DNA from: Leptospira chreensis
GTDB lineage: Bacteria; Spirochaetota; Leptospiria; Leptospirales; Leptospiraceae
Direction of reading: 5' to 3'
Length of the DNA: 64,000 nucleotides
NCBI RefSeq assembly: GCF_016919165.1
Contig: NZ_JAFFPS010000057.1
Location: forward strand, 209,541-273,540
The position numbers and the translations under genes are program-made. This document shows positions 19,294 through 28,980 of this stretch, piece after piece; the first letter of the stretch is position 1, and each line of letters begins with the position of its first letter. The notes beneath the pieces were generated by a model that saw nothing but the letters and a program-made list of their open reading frames with translations, ran no database searches and was not told where the DNA came from.

Positions 19294-20652
19294 TTAATAA
19301 CTGTGTGCTGGGTGAGAGCCAAGCACTGCCACTGTTTGGATATAAAATCTGTATTCTCTTGTTTCTTCCTGCGAAGTGCGAGAATAGTCTTGGATGTAAC
19401 GACGTTCGATGGATCCGCGTACCTTTCCAAATTCAGAACTATGGAAGGTCATTTGAAAGGACTGGGCTTCAATGGCGTTCTTTGCTGGATCCCCATTTTT
19501 ATCCACAAGGGACTTGTCCGTAAAATAATCATAACGAAAACCCACAGACCACAATTGGTGGAATTTAAAATCAATGAATCCATAAGCTCCCCACTGGTCT
19601 TTTGTAGGAGCTTTGGTTTTTTGAAAAGTAACAGGATCCATACTGGAAGGAAACACTTCTTGTTGGTACCAAGCCTCTCCCATAAGCATTATCTCACTCA
19701 AATTAGACCGGTTCCAACGAAGGACTGCATCGGCCCCGTAAAGTAACCTTTGGTTTTTTCTTTCTGTTGTGGGTTCAAAACGAATCCCTGAAAATCCAAA
19801 TTGGGTGCCCCAGTTGTTTCCAAAATAATAAAAATGTTTTAAGTGGGCATACATGAGTGGGTTATTTTTTTGAACTCCCGCGTCATGAGAGTGTCCCCAT
19901 TTCCTTCCGTTCGTGGCACCTAACACAAGTTCTTGAGTGATGAGCTTCCAAGGAAATAAAATACTAAATTCGGCTCCTGTATCAATGGCCGATTCCCAAC
20001 CGATAAATTTTTCGTGAACAATCGGTGTCATGGTAAAAGCGCGGTCATGGGCATGGATTTTATTGAGTCTACCCACATCGATAAACATCTGTCCTGCTTT
20101 CAGAGAAGTATTAAAAGGTAAAAAAGGAAATTGAACCCAAGCTTCGTGGACTTCAAAATTGTATTTACCGTTTTCCCCGTGGGCTGCTCCCACAAAAGTT
20201 CCACGCATCCACTGGTCAACGGCCCCGTTAAACCCAAATTCGGCGGTGCGGATGTCGAGTTGGTTGTCAATCCTCTCCCCTGTTCCCCGGGGTTTGTTTC
20301 TGTCCCAAGCACCCACGATGTCGAGGGCAGCATAAGCATCCATCATAAGGTTCTGTGCCGACCGGTTGACCTGTTGGTTGGATTGGACAGGAGAGGAGAT
20401 TCCCCTGCTACCTTCCGTTCCCTTTTCTCGTTTTTCTTGGTCTTGTAAGTCTTTTTCTAAATCCGCTTCCCAATCAGAGCCAGTCGTATCCGTTTTGGAT
20501 TGAGATACAACCGTAGCCTTTTTGTTAGCTGGTAATTTATTTTCTAATTCTTTTTCCCATTCCGTTGTCTCGGCAAAAAGAAGGGCGGAAAACAAAAGGG
20601 AGAGGATCACTCCCCCAAGCTTAACTTTTGAAAAACGATGGTTTGGTTTCAC
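19294..20652 (-). CDS. Porin-like outer-membrane beta-barrel protein in the zinc operon
   Basis: Exported protein of 452 residues with a signal peptide ending near LFA. A charged region at about 25-75 has two related segments (EWEKELENKL and DWEADLEKDL) that could form a coiled coil. The remainder is aromatic-rich alternating sequence typical of an outer-membrane barrel (for example GTQFGFSGIRFEP). No TonB box or plug is present. Its place between a lipoprotein and the binding protein suggests an outer-membrane channel for the same metal. Histidines in HAHDRAF and GHSHDAG might contact metal. The function is inferred from context. Confidence 0.72.
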   Translation of the reverse strand: MKPNHRFSKVKLGGVILSLLFSALLFAETTEWEKELENKLPANKKATVVSQSKTDTTGSDWEADLEKDLQDQEKREKGTEGSRGISSPVQSNQQVNRSAQNLMMDAYAALDIVGAWDRNKPRGTGERIDNQLDIRTAEFGFNGAVDQWMRGTFVGAAHGENGKYNFEVHEAWVQFPFLPFNTSLKAGQMFIDVGRLNKIHAHDRAFTMTPIVHEKFIGWESAIDTGAEFSILFPWKLITQELVLGATNGRKWGHSHDAGVQKNNPLMYAHLKHFYYFGNNWGTQFGFSGIRFEPTTERKNQRLLYGADAVLRWNRSNLSEIMLMGEAWYQQEVFPSSMDPVTFQKTKAPTKDQWGAYGFIDFKFHQLWSVGFRYDYFTDKSLVDKNGDPAKNAIEAQSFQMTFHSSEFGKVRGSIERRYIQDYSRTSQEETREYRFYIQTVAVLGSHPAHSY

Positions 20653-20672
20653 TGTGTCTTAAATTTTAGAAT

Positions 20673-21416
20673 CTATTGAAAGGAACCTGCGGTTCCAATG
20701 TTACTGGAATAGATTGTGATCGATTTTACTGTAGCCTTATTGATCCGCAATCCAATTCTATCTCCACCAAAATCAGCGGCAACCCCATCTTCTTCAAATT
20801 GGTAAGTGCCTCGGCTAGCAGCGGCACAAGCGGACTCCCAACCAAATACATGGGCATTCCCACTTTCTTGGTGGACTTCTAAACAAAGTGTTTTTTCAGC
20901 AGATACAGAAGAAGACCAAGTTCTAGGAGTTCCTAAAGCAGAATTGGTACCATTCGTTGCGATTTTATTCACAGTTGTTGGTAAAATATGAAAGCCTGGT
21001 CCACTTAAGTTCGTAGTGGAAGGAAGGATGGCATCCAAACTGGAATCGCCTTGAGAAAGCACATAAACGATTTCGATACTTGCTTTTTTATCTCCACCAA
21101 GGCTCGATAAACTAGAAGCATTTGTATAAACCGTAGAACTAGATCCAGTTCCTACAAGGCCACCGCTGAGAGAAACAGAAGAGGATGAAAAGCCGCTGGC
21201 AGCAAGAGCCGCATTCGCATCACCACGACAAGCAGTGAAATCAATCTTTCTTCCGGTGGAAGGAGAGGAAACATCAGTCACCGTACAACCGGCATTCAAA
21301 AGGAGAGCAAATAGTGCGTCGTTATTATCCTTCTTATCTTGTGACTGGAAGAGTTCCGCACAATTCATAACAGAGAAAAGGATGGTAGAAAATAGGAAAA
21401 GCTTGGCAAATTTCAT
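20673..21416 (-). CDS. Lipoprotein, first gene of the zinc-type operon
   Basis: Lipoprotein of 247 residues that begins MKFAKLF and has the lipobox FSVMNC. The frame is open upstream to 21473, but ATG 21416 is chosen because it follows AGAGG, starts a proper signal peptide, and leaves the palindrome at 21437-21459 outside the gene. The mature part is Ser/Gly/Thr-rich with four cysteines (CTV, TACRG, LCLEV and SACAA), and beta-rich. No family was recognised. The gap to the porin-like gene is 20 bp, so the product may work at the outer membrane with it. Confidence 0.75.
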   Translation of the reverse strand: MKFAKLFLFSTILFSVMNCAELFQSQDKKDNNDALFALLLNAGCTVTDVSSPSTGRKIDFTACRGDANAALAASGFSSSSVSLSGGLVGTGSSSTVYTNASSLSSLGGDKKASIEIVYVLSQGDSSLDAILPSTTNLSGPGFHILPTTVNKIATNGTNSALGTPRTWSSSVSAEKTLCLEVHQESGNAHVFGWESACAAASRGTYQFEEDGVAADFGGDRIGLRINKATVKSITIYSSNIGTAGSFQ

Positions 21417-21436
21417 AAATACCTCTGTGGAACAAT

Positions 21437-21459
21437 CATTTGCAACACTGTTGCAAATG
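21437..21459. promoter_or_regulatory. Perfect palindrome, putative Zur-type operator of the zinc operon
   Basis: CATTTGCAACA and its exact complement flank a single central base. The core is TGCAA-N5-TTGCA. It lies 21 bp before the start of the lipoprotein that begins the znu-like operon. The same core occurs twice before the COG0523 GTPase gene at 26059. A Fur-family zinc regulator (Zur) is the likely binder; this is inferred from the genes controlled. Confidence 0.65.
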
Positions 21460-21469
21460 CAACCACGTT

Positions 21470-22426
21470 TCATTTAAAAAATAAGTTTTCTGCGTTCTGA
21501 TAGAGAATTTTTTGTTTGGCCCGATCACTGATGGGTAGATCCAAAAGCCGAGTGATGGGGTGGTTTAGGTTGTAGGGGATGTTTGGGAAATCAGATCCAA
21601 AGTAAATTTGATCCTGGTAGGTTTCCAAATACGATACGGCCGAGTCCACATCTTCGGCTTTCCCTGTCGCGAGAAAGTCCACAAAAACCATAGTGGTATC
21701 AAGGCTTAAATTTGGATAAGTATCGAGTAACGAAGCATAGGCGGAGATTTCATTGGCTCCCATATGGGCCACAATGATCTTTAACTTAGGATAGGTTTCG
21801 AGAAATGGTTTGAAGAACTCGATCCCTGTAAACTCGCCCGGTAGGGGTGCCGTTCCTGTATGAATGAGAATGGGAATTTGTTTCTCTTGCAAATACGAGA
21901 AGGTATCCCCAAGTTCCGGTCGGTTTAAATTGAGTTTGGAAACTTCGCAGTGGAGTTTAAAACCAAGGAACCCATATTCTTCCACAGCTTTTTTTACATA
22001 AGTAAGAACACCCTCTTCTGGATAAAAAGTTCCAAAGGGAATGGCCCCTTTCCAATTTTTGAAATTAGCATAAGTCCAATCATTTAAAGACGAAGCCATA
22101 TCGGCTTTGTGTGCATAATTGAGAGTGGTGAATCGTTTGATCCCATTGTGGTGGAGCCGCTCCACTCTTTCCGCTTCGGGAAGCCTATAACCAATGGCCC
22201 AGTTCACATTGTCAAACCAACGCCAAATTAGTTTCATCACGGTCTCAGGAAAAAAATGAGTGTGGATATCGAAGATATAAGGAATTCCCAAATTACGAAT
22301 CCGATCCAAATGGTCGGGAGTTTCTGAATCTAGGATGGGAGGATAAGAATCTCCCCTCCAAGAAAAAGGAGAAGAGATCCGAGTGTCAGGTTTATTCGAA
22401 GATTCAAGTCCTTCCCCTTCTCCCAT
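21470..22426 (-). CDS. Amidohydrolase-2 family metal-dependent hydrolase
   Basis: TIM-barrel hydrolase or decarboxylase of the amidohydrolase-2 type. Metal ligands are seen in FDIHTHFFPE, the histidine of LHCEVS, ILIHTG, VAHMGA and the acidic residue in YFGSDFP. The substrate is unknown. The frame is open with a GTG start at 22501 that would overlap the acyl-CoA dehydrogenase; I prefer ATG 22426, since the conserved barrel starts later and neither start has a good ribosome-binding site. It follows the acyl-CoA dehydrogenase on the same strand. Its stop lies just before the zinc operator. Confidence 0.82.
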   Translation of the reverse strand: MGEGEGLESSNKPDTRISSPFSWRGDSYPPILDSETPDHLDRIRNLGIPYIFDIHTHFFPETVMKLIWRWFDNVNWAIGYRLPEAERVERLHHNGIKRFTTLNYAHKADMASSLNDWTYANFKNWKGAIPFGTFYPEEGVLTYVKKAVEEYGFLGFKLHCEVSKLNLNRPELGDTFSYLQEKQIPILIHTGTAPLPGEFTGIEFFKPFLETYPKLKIIVAHMGANEISAYASLLDTYPNLSLDTTMVFVDFLATGKAEDVDSAVSYLETYQDQIYFGSDFPNIPYNLNHPITRLLDLPISDRAKQKILYQNAENLFFK

Positions 22427-22469
22427 AAAACAAGCGTAACAAGGAAGAAGAGGAGAATGATCTACTGGT

Positions 22470-24227
22470 TTATGCAGTGACGGGAGCTTTTTTCTTTCCA
22501 CGAATCTTTGTTAGGTTCGCTGCAAGGATCGCCGAACTGTCAAGAATGTAAGCATCAGAGATCGATTTACGATAGTTTCTTCTTTCTACCTTGGACCTGC
22601 CAATACTTCTTTCGAGTAACAAACTATTGTGAAAACGTGCTGCCGACTCTACTACTTCAAAAGCCAACTCTTCACGAAGAGGAGTGGAATCAATTTCTGC
22701 AAATTCTGCCACAACGGTTTCAAATTGTTTGAATAGGTCGTTTAGGCCTTGGCTCGAAGTAAAAGTAGCCATTTCCGATTTCAAATATTCGCGGTAAATT
22801 CCAGTTTCTGTCATACCAGAAACAATTCCACCGATACAAGCAACGGTTTGGAGTTGTGTGGTTCCTTCGTAAATATTAGTGATTCGCACATCACGATACA
22901 AACGTGCTACATCATAATCTTCCGTGTAACCCGATCCGCCGTGAATTTGCATGGAATCATAAGCAACAAGATTTGCCATTTCTGTGATATAGTATTTGGA
23001 AAGTGGAGTGAAGAGTGAGGCAAGTTTTTCCCATTTTTTGAAGGTTTCATCTTTTTTGATTTCCTTCTCTGTGAGACCTTTCATTTTTCCTCGTTCTTCT
23101 TTCCAACGATACTGGTCTACTGCGTAACTTGCTTCATATAAAATACAACGCATCGCAGCCACTTCTCGTTCCATTCTTTCCAACATCTTTTTCACTGCCG
23201 TGATGTTGTTGATGGTTTTTCCGAATTGAACTCTTTCTTCTGCATATTTTCTTCCTTCGAAGTAAGCAGCAGTAGCAATCCCCATCGCTTGGGCAGCAAT
23301 GTTGAGTCGTGGTGGGGTCAGGATGGCCATGGAATATTTCACAAGGCCTTTCCCTTCTTCCCCAATGAGAATTCCAGGACTGTTTTCAAAAACCACTTCG
23401 CAAGTAGGAGAACAGTGAAGTCCCATCTTCTTTTCAATAGATGCTACAAATACATCTTTGGAATGAACTAAAAAGAAAGAGAGACCACGAGCACCACTGG
23501 TTGTATTTCCCGTTCTTGCAAGTGTTAGAATGATAGAAGGTGCGGATCCAAATCCACAAGCATGAGTGATGAAACGTTTAGTTCCAGTGATCTTCCAAGT
23601 TCCGTCTTCGCCTTTGATCGCTTTGGTTTGTAAGTTAGGAAGGTCCGATCCGTAGTTTGGTTCTGTAAGTGCCATAGCCCCACAAAGTTCACCAGCAGCC
23701 ATCTTCGGAACAAATTCATGAATCATTTCATCGGTTCCAAATCGTTCTACCGTTTCTGCAAGGTTCATACATCCCAGAGTGATCGCAAGAGATCCATCTC
23801 CACGAGAGACACATTCAGATAACATCGATTGTACGACAGAAGGAAGGCCGAGCCCACCGTAATGTCTGTGGATTCCGTAAGGAAGGAGTCCCGCCGATTT
23901 GATTTTTTCTACCACATCGAGCATGGCTTTAGGAAATCCCACTTGTCCGTCTTTGTATTTCAGTCCCTCTTCATCCATTTGTTTGGCGATTTGAGAGATG
24001 TCGTTTCCGGCAATATCTCCACCGGCTTCCAAAGTAGAACGGTAGAATTCAATGGCGTCTTCATAGTTTCCAGGAGCAAAAGCGAGTTCTTCCTTTCCTG
24101 ATTTTTGGTATTCGGCAAAGTCTTCAAAACCTTGTTCGTATTGGTCTACCACCTCATTCCAAGGGGTAAGGGAATCAAAATGATCAATCAGGTCATCGTT
24201 ATCGATAAAATAGATATTCCAAATCAT
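22470..24227 (-). CDS. Acyl-CoA dehydrogenase
   Basis: FAD-dependent oxidation of acyl-CoA to the 2-enoyl-CoA, first step of beta-oxidation; about 585 residues. Motifs include [25 protein letters not shown], and [19 protein letters not shown] near the C-terminal domain, followed by IYEGTTQLQ with the glutamate expected of the catalytic base. The extra N- and C-terminal parts place it with the long (about 600-residue) subfamily. ATG 24227 is chosen for its AGGAG site 8 bp upstream, although the frame is open to 24260. Leptospires live on fatty acids, which fits the role. Confidence 0.92.
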   Translation of the reverse strand: MIWNIYFIDNDDLIDHFDSLTPWNEVVDQYEQGFEDFAEYQKSGKEELAFAPGNYEDAIEFYRSTLEAGGDIAGNDISQIAKQMDEEGLKYKDGQVGFPKAMLDVVEKIKSAGLLPYGIHRHYGGLGLPSVVQSMLSECVSRGDGSLAITLGCMNLAETVERFGTDEMIHEFVPKMAAGELCGAMALTEPNYGSDLPNLQTKAIKGEDGTWKITGTKRFITHACGFGSAPSIILTLARTGNTTSGARGLSFFLVHSKDVFVASIEKKMGLHCSPTCEVVFENSPGILIGEEGKGLVKYSMAILTPPRLNIAAQAMGIATAAYFEGRKYAEERVQFGKTINNITAVKKMLERMEREVAAMRCILYEASYAVDQYRWKEERGKMKGLTEKEIKKDETFKKWEKLASLFTPLSKYYITEMANLVAYDSMQIHGGSGYTEDYDVARLYRDVRITNIYEGTTQLQTVACIGGIVSGMTETGIYREYLKSEMATFTSSQGLNDLFKQFETVVAEFAEIDSTPLREELAFEVVESAARFHNSLLLERSIGRSKVERRNYRKSISDAYILDSSAILAANLTKIRGKKKAPVTA

Positions 24228-24353
24228 ACTGTCGGCTCCTAAAGCAGGACTTTCACTCAATGATCAAACTGGGGAGGAGAATTACAAATAGTTTTCCCAT
24301 CCCAAGGCCTGAACGAAAGGGGAAGGTGTTAAGTTAATGGTGTTAGACAAGGA

Positions 24354-25892
24354 TTACTTGATGCGATTTGCCAAAGTCTGGATGTCTTCAATATGTTCCG
24401 AAAGGACCCTTGTATTTTCAGCTACAACTTGGACGGCATCCTCTATACTTTCTGCGGCCCGCATCACTTCCTGGTTTCCCAATGACTGTTCTTTGGCAAT
24501 GGTTTCTAGTTGAGAGGAAAGGTCTTTTAGTTCTTTTTGTGATTCCACAACCCGAGCATTTAATCTTTGTAAGTCGACAAACTGTTCATTAAAATGAATG
24601 ACCTTATTTTGGATTTTGGACATTTCCTTTTCTTGGTTTTGTGCGAGATCGTTGGCATCTTTCGCCGAGGTATTTCCTTTGAGTAAATCCGATTTGGATT
24701 TGAGAATGGTTTTGGAAATGATACTGGCATTGGTTGCTGAATTGTCGGCAAGTTTGGCAACTTCTTGGGCCACAACAGCGAACCCACGACCATGTTCCCC
24801 TGCCCTTGCCGCTTCAATGGATGCATTTAGTGCCAGGAGATTGGTTTGGTCGGCGATCTCTTTCATGATTTGGTTTACGTCTTCTACTTTCTGAAAACTG
24901 GAACTCACCTCGCTTAAAATGGAGTTTAAGTTTTCCATGGAACCCGTCACTAAATTACTAAATTTAGAAGATTCGTTGATTTGTTCTGAGATCGAATCCA
25001 TTTCTATACGAACGGATTTGACAATTCCTTCTAAGGTGATACTTTCTTCGTTCAAAGTTTCAATGCGTTTGTATTGGTCTTTGACAAAGGAAAAAGAATT
25101 TTCTGTGGATTGAGAAATCTCTGTTAAGGAAGCCGAGATTTCTTCAATAGAAGCCGCTTGGTTTTGCACCAAACCATTCAAATCATTGGCAAAAACTTTT
25201 AAGGAAGCCACTGATTGGTTTAAACTTTCTCCTGTTTCTACCATAGCTTCTTTTTGTTTTTCCATTACTTTGGAATGTGCTTCCGATGTATTTTTTCCAA
25301 GGATGGCTTCATCCCGAATGGATGTGAGGAGTCCCACCATCTTAGCAATGGCGACAGAGGCCATGATCAGAAAAAAAACTTTTACAATTTCTACAGGTAA
25401 GGAAATGGAATAAGCCATTTTATGGGTATCGTTTCGATCCACAAATTCCATCCCTGTCTTTGCGGAGAGAACTAAAGACCCAATTTGCACCACCGCAAGC
25501 ATTCCTCCCAAAACATAGGTTTGGCGGGAAGAAAATAGAAAACCAGAATAGAGTAAAATAAAAAACGATATAATATAATTCACCCCATCCTTTAGAGCGG
25601 AAGAAGCAATATCCAAATCAAGAATACTTTGTCCCCAGGTATTCGAACCAATGAGAATGATATCAATGAAAACAAACCAAAAGGCATGAGGATTCTTTCC
25701 TTTTTTTAGAAGGATGAATTGTGTGAGAGCCACCATTCCATAAAAGAAGGTGGTGAAAAGCATCATGATGAGTTGGTTTCTATGCAGAGATCCCAAACTC
25801 CCGAGAATTCCTAAAATAAAAATCACAAGGAGGGTGGTACGGATGGAATTGATGGTCTTTGTGGCTTTTAAGTAATAAGAATCCAATTGCAT
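24354..25892 (-). CDS. Methyl-accepting chemotaxis protein with a multi-spanning N-terminus
   Basis: Chemoreceptor of 512 residues. The N-terminal 195 residues carry about six hydrophobic segments and almost no periplasmic loop, so the signal is probably sensed in or near the membrane. The long cytoplasmic coiled coil has the invariant hairpin tip [20 protein letters not shown] and continues [14 protein letters not shown], which binds CheA/CheW. No HAMP domain was evident. It stands alone between the acyl-CoA dehydrogenase and the COG0523 gene, divergent from the latter. Confidence 0.93.
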   Translation of the reverse strand: MQLDSYYLKATKTINSIRTTLLVIFILGILGSLGSLHRNQLIMMLFTTFFYGMVALTQFILLKKGKNPHAFWFVFIDIILIGSNTWGQSILDLDIASSALKDGVNYIISFFILLYSGFLFSSRQTYVLGGMLAVVQIGSLVLSAKTGMEFVDRNDTHKMAYSISLPVEIVKVFFLIMASVAIAKMVGLLTSIRDEAILGKNTSEAHSKVMEKQKEAMVETGESLNQSVASLKVFANDLNGLVQNQAASIEEISASLTEISQSTENSFSFVKDQYKRIETLNEESITLEGIVKSVRIEMDSISEQINESSKFSNLVTGSMENLNSILSEVSSSFQKVEDVNQIMKEIADQTNLLALNASIEAARAGEHGRGFAVVAQEVAKLADNSATNASIISKTILKSKSDLLKGNTSAKDANDLAQNQEKEMSKIQNKVIHFNEQFVDLQRLNARVVESQKELKDLSSQLETIAKEQSLGNQEVMRAAESIEDAVQVVAENTRVLSEHIEDIQTLANRIK

Positions 25893-25977
25893 ATCGAAAG
25901 AATTTGAACTTAGTTCATAAATTGCAAGGATTTCCTCATCTTTTTAAGGTAAAGTCCTAGTTTAAGATTCGCAATCA

Positions 25978-25996
25978 AATGCAACAAAATTGCGTT
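25978..25996. promoter_or_regulatory. Putative Zur-type operator, distal copy before the COG0523 gene
   Basis: AATGCAACAAAATTGCGTT keeps the TGCAA-N5-TTGC core with one mismatch in the right arm. It lies 50 bp upstream of the second copy, and a TTGACA hexamer (26003-26008) lies between the two. Confidence 0.5.
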
Positions 25997-26027
25997 TACT
26001 GATTGACAGGAATTCCCCGAGAAAACA

Positions 26028-26046
26028 AATGCAACTATATTGCATT
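26028..26046. promoter_or_regulatory. Putative Zur-type operator, proximal copy before the COG0523 gene
   Basis: AATGCAACTATATTGCATT has perfect 7-base arms around 5 central bases. It ends 12 bp before ATG 26059, just upstream of the AAGGAA ribosome-binding site, so a bound repressor would block transcription. Confidence 0.62.
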
Positions 26047-26058
26047 AAGGAAATCTCG

Positions 26059-27303
26059 ATGAAACCAAAAATTCCTGTGACCGTCCTCTCTGGATTTTTA
26101 GGAGCTGGCAAAACCACCCTACTGAACCATATCCTTTCGAACAGGGAGGGGCTTCGTGTCGCCGTCATTGTCAATGATATGAGCGAAGTGAATATTGATG
26201 CGAGGCTTGTGGCTTCCGGTGGCAGTTTCAGTCGCACGAGCGAAAAACTAGTCGAAATGTCGAATGGATGTATTTGTTGCACTCTTCGGGAAGATCTACT
26301 CATTGAGATCACCAAACTTGCCAAAGATGGAAAATTTGATTCGATCCTGATTGAATCCACTGGAATTTCCGAACCCCTTCCCATTGCCGAGACATTTACC
26401 TTTGCTGATGAATCGGGTGTGAGTTTGTCTGATCTTGTTCAACTAGATTCTATGATTACGGTAGTGGATGCTCTTAATTTTCTAAAAGATTTTGAAAGTT
26501 TGGACTCGCTCAGAGAACGTGAATTAGGTGCCGGAGAAGAAGATGATAGAGACATTGTGGATCTACTTGTGGACCAAGTGGAATTTAGTGACACCATCAT
26601 AGTCAATAAAATCAGTTTGTTGTCGGAAGAAAAAAAGAATCGGCTCCTTACGATTTTAAGATCCTTAAATGCGGATGCGGAGATCATCACCACTGACTAT
26701 AGCAAAGTTCCTTTGACAAAAGTTTTAAATACAGGTCGATTTGATTTTGATAAAGCAAGCCAGTCTCCTCTTTGGCTGAAGGAACTCCGCGGGGAACATA
26801 CCCCCGAAACAGAAGAGTATGGAATCAAAAGTTTTGTGTATGGAAATAGACGCCCCTTCCATCCAACTAGATTTTACGAGTGGTTACATTCGGAAAAACC
26901 AGGCCTCGTTCGAGCCAAAGGTTTTGTATGGGTTGCAACGAAAATGGATTGGGTGATCCTCTACTCCCAAGCCGGAAACCTATCTTCTTATAAACCAGAA
27001 GGATATTGGTGGGCGAGTATTCCCGAGGAAGAGATTCCGGATGATCCCGATGTATTCGAAAATTTGCAGGCCCATTGGTTGGAACCTTGGGGAGATAGAC
27101 GCCAAGAGATTGTTCTCATTGGAAGAGATATGGATGAAAAGAAACTACGAGCCTCTCTCGACAAATGCCTGCTCAGTGATTCCGAATACAAAGCGGGGCC
27201 AACAAAATGGGCATCTCTCGAAGATCCATTTCCAAACTGGGATGGGATGATTGCAGAATCCGAAAAAAGATCTGAAAAAAACAAAGAAGAATCAAATATT
27301 TGA
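26059..27303 (+). CDS. COG0523 (CobW/ZigA-type) GTP-dependent zinc metallochaperone
   Basis: G3E-family GTPase of about 414 residues, thought to insert zinc into client enzymes when zinc is scarce. The P-loop is GFLGAGKTT, the metal-binding CxCC motif is GCICCTLRE, the ESTG switch is present as IESTGISEP, and the base-recognition NKIS follows. The C-terminal CobW_C domain includes [11 protein letters not shown]. The open frame reaches 25990, but ATG 26059 starts the conserved [13 protein letters not shown] and follows AAGGAA. Two putative Zur operators precede it. The client protein is unknown. Confidence 0.9.
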   Translation: MKPKIPVTVLSGFLGAGKTTLLNHILSNREGLRVAVIVNDMSEVNIDARLVASGGSFSRTSEKLVEMSNGCICCTLREDLLIEITKLAKDGKFDSILIESTGISEPLPIAETFTFADESGVSLSDLVQLDSMITVVDALNFLKDFESLDSLRERELGAGEEDDRDIVDLLVDQVEFSDTIIVNKISLLSEEKKNRLLTILRSLNADAEIITTDYSKVPLTKVLNTGRFDFDKASQSPLWLKELRGEHTPETEEYGIKSFVYGNRRPFHPTRFYEWLHSEKPGLVRAKGFVWVATKMDWVILYSQAGNLSSYKPEGYWWASIPEEEIPDDPDVFENLQAHWLEPWGDRRQEIVLIGRDMDEKKLRASLDKCLLSDSEYKAGPTKWASLEDPFPNWDGMIAESEKRSEKNKEESNI

Positions 27304-27441
27304 AAGTAGATTCACTACCACGATTCAACTTTCCAAGTCATTTAGAATGTACCTATGGCTAGAAATTTTGAACTGATTAGCGACCTTCGTTGTTAAAAAA
27401 AGCGGATTTGATTTTTAACCTTTCGTTTCGTAGTCCCTAAC

Positions 27442-27774
27442 TTATTGGAACCGGTCATATTCGGAAATGATGGTTGTGGATGCAACGGAAGGCGTAAAAT
27501 AGGTTTCTCTGATTTTTAAATATTCGGGATCCGCGAAGAAACGTTCCTTTGTTTCTTTACTTGGAAAAAAAATTAAGAACACTCGGTTAATCTCTTTTGG
27601 ATTTTCACTAATGAGTGTTTCCTTAATTCTAAAATCATAACGAAACCCTCCTCCATATTGTTTCAATAGAGGAGTCATTGCCTTTCGGTAATCAGTGTAT
27701 AAGTCTTCGTTTTTTACTTGTAAACCAACGATTGTTTCATACGCGAATTGAGTTTTGCCCATTGGATTTGTCAT
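27442..27774 (-). CDS. DUF1330-like small alpha/beta protein
   Basis: Cytoplasmic protein of 110 residues with a ferredoxin-like pattern. YETIVGLQVKN, YGGGFRYDF and FFADPEYLKIRE match the DUF1330 dimeric alpha-beta barrel family (typical F-P-S and DPEY elements). Its biochemical role is not established. It lies downstream of and convergent with the COG0523 gene, and is likely a single-gene unit followed by the VOC and DHFR-like genes on the same strand. Confidence 0.72.
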   Translation of the reverse strand: MTNPMGKTQFAYETIVGLQVKNEDLYTDYRKAMTPLLKQYGGGFRYDFRIKETLISENPKEINRVFLIFFPSKETKERFFADPEYLKIRETYFTPSVASTTIISEYDRFQ

Positions 27775-27835
27775 TGTAATTTGTTTGTTCGTTTTCCTGA
27801 ATATTTTTTAATCTTAAATGGAACGATCACGCAAA

Positions 27836-28348
27836 TTAAGCGACGGCTGCTTTCAATGCAGCGATGTCAATTTTACGCATCTTGAGCATTGCTTCTTGGG
27901 CTCGTTCGGCCTTTTCTGGATCGGGATGAGAAATGAGTTTCAAAAGAATCTTTGGTGTGACCTGCCACCACATTCCAAATTTGTCCTGAAGCCAACCGCA
28001 CATACTTTCTTTACCACCATCAGCAAGAAGACCATTCCAATAATGATCCACTTCCTTTTGTGTTTCCACGCTAATCATAAAGGAGACACCCCAACTGAAT
28101 TGAAAGCCAAGCCCTCCATTGAAGGCAAAAAACTTTTGACCATTCAAAGTGAATTCCGCCTGCGTGGGATTGACGACAAGAAATTTAGATTTTTTGAATA
28201 TGGATTTATAAAATTTGGCAACTTCTTCGATGTTCGCATTGAACATAAGAAAGGGAGTGATAGTTTGAGTCGGTGAACCAATATATTCTACTTTTTTTAC
28301 ACCAGGTTTTGGTTTTTTAGAACTACTTTTCTTTTTTGCAACTGCCAT
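27836..28348 (-). CDS. VOC-superfamily (PhnB-like) protein
   Basis: Small cytoplasmic glyoxalase-fold protein of 170 residues. After a basic Lys-rich N-terminus, the pattern TPFLMFNANIEEVAKFYKSIF, FNGG, VDHYWNGLLADGG and WGVSFMISVE is typical of the PhnB/3-demethylubiquinone-methyltransferase-like group. WLQDKFGMWWQVTP closes the domain. A good AGGAGAAG site precedes ATG 28348. The last 35 residues add a helical tail. Substrate unknown; members of this family often sit with stress or detoxification genes. Confidence 0.82.
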   Translation of the reverse strand: MAVAKKKSSSKKPKPGVKKVEYIGSPTQTITPFLMFNANIEEVAKFYKSIFKKSKFLVVNPTQAEFTLNGQKFFAFNGGLGFQFSWGVSFMISVETQKEVDHYWNGLLADGGKESMCGWLQDKFGMWWQVTPKILLKLISHPDPEKAERAQEAMLKMRKIDIAALKAAVA

Positions 28349-28422
28349 CTTCTTCTCCTTTTATTTCGAACTGATTTTATGGGGATCACGGAACTGACTC
28401 AAGACAAAAATAAGTTTTTTCC

Positions 28423-28980
28423 TTAAGTCAGTTTTTTGTAATGAAGAACAACCACCCCAGAAGAAAACGTTTCCGAACCAACGAGTTCCAAATAATGACT
28501 TTCTGATAACTTTACCGTATCAAATAACTTTGGTCCTCTTCCAACAACCACCGGATGGATCACAAAACGATACTCATCAATTAAATCATGTTTGGAAAGT
28601 TGGGAGGCAATGCTTAGGCTACCGGCAAAAATATCCTTTCCCGGTTTTTCTTTCAAAGCAATCGCCTCTTCGATCAGGTTTCCTCGCAGAAGTTTTGTAT
28701 TTTGATCCTGAGGCTTTTCTGATGTGGTTGAAAATAATACCTTATCAAGTGAGTCAAAAACACGGGCAAACTCATTCGTGATTTCTGACTCTGATTGGTT
28801 TTTCGCGATCTCAGGCCAATAAGGCACCATAAGTTCATAGGTAGTCCGACCATAAAGAATCAGACCTGCATCTTGTAAAAGTTTGGTGAAGTATTTATGA
28901 ACATCTTCTGAGGGGGTCATACCCTCGTGGCCGCAGTACCCATCCGTTGAAATATTGATTGCGAATATAATTTTTCTCAT
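28423..28980 (-). CDS. Dihydrofolate-reductase-family (RibD C-terminal-like) protein
   Basis: Soluble protein of about 185 residues that matches the RibD_C/DHFR-like reductase family: [12 protein letters not shown] at the start, the [13 protein letters not shown] segment and the late [19 protein letters not shown]. It is unlikely to be the housekeeping DHFR and probably reduces another pterin-like substrate. ATG 28980 shares ATGA with the stop of the HEAT-repeat gene, so translation is coupled. The frame is open to 29004 but that start would lie inside the upstream gene. Confidence 0.82.
   Translation of the reverse strand: MRKIIFAINISTDGYCGHEGMTPSEDVHKYFTKLLQDAGLILYGRTTYELMVPYWPEIAKNQSESEITNEFARVFDSLDKVLFSTTSEKPQDQNTKLLRGNLIEEAIALKEKPGKDIFAGSLSIASQLSKHDLIDEYRFVIHPVVVGRGPKLFDTVKLSESHYLELVGSETFSSGVVVLHYKKLT

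Noticed and set aside
21417..21473. Longer N-terminus for the first zinc-operon lipoprotein
   Set aside because: It would contain the operator palindrome as coding sequence, overlap the amidohydrolase stop and precede an obvious signal peptide start.
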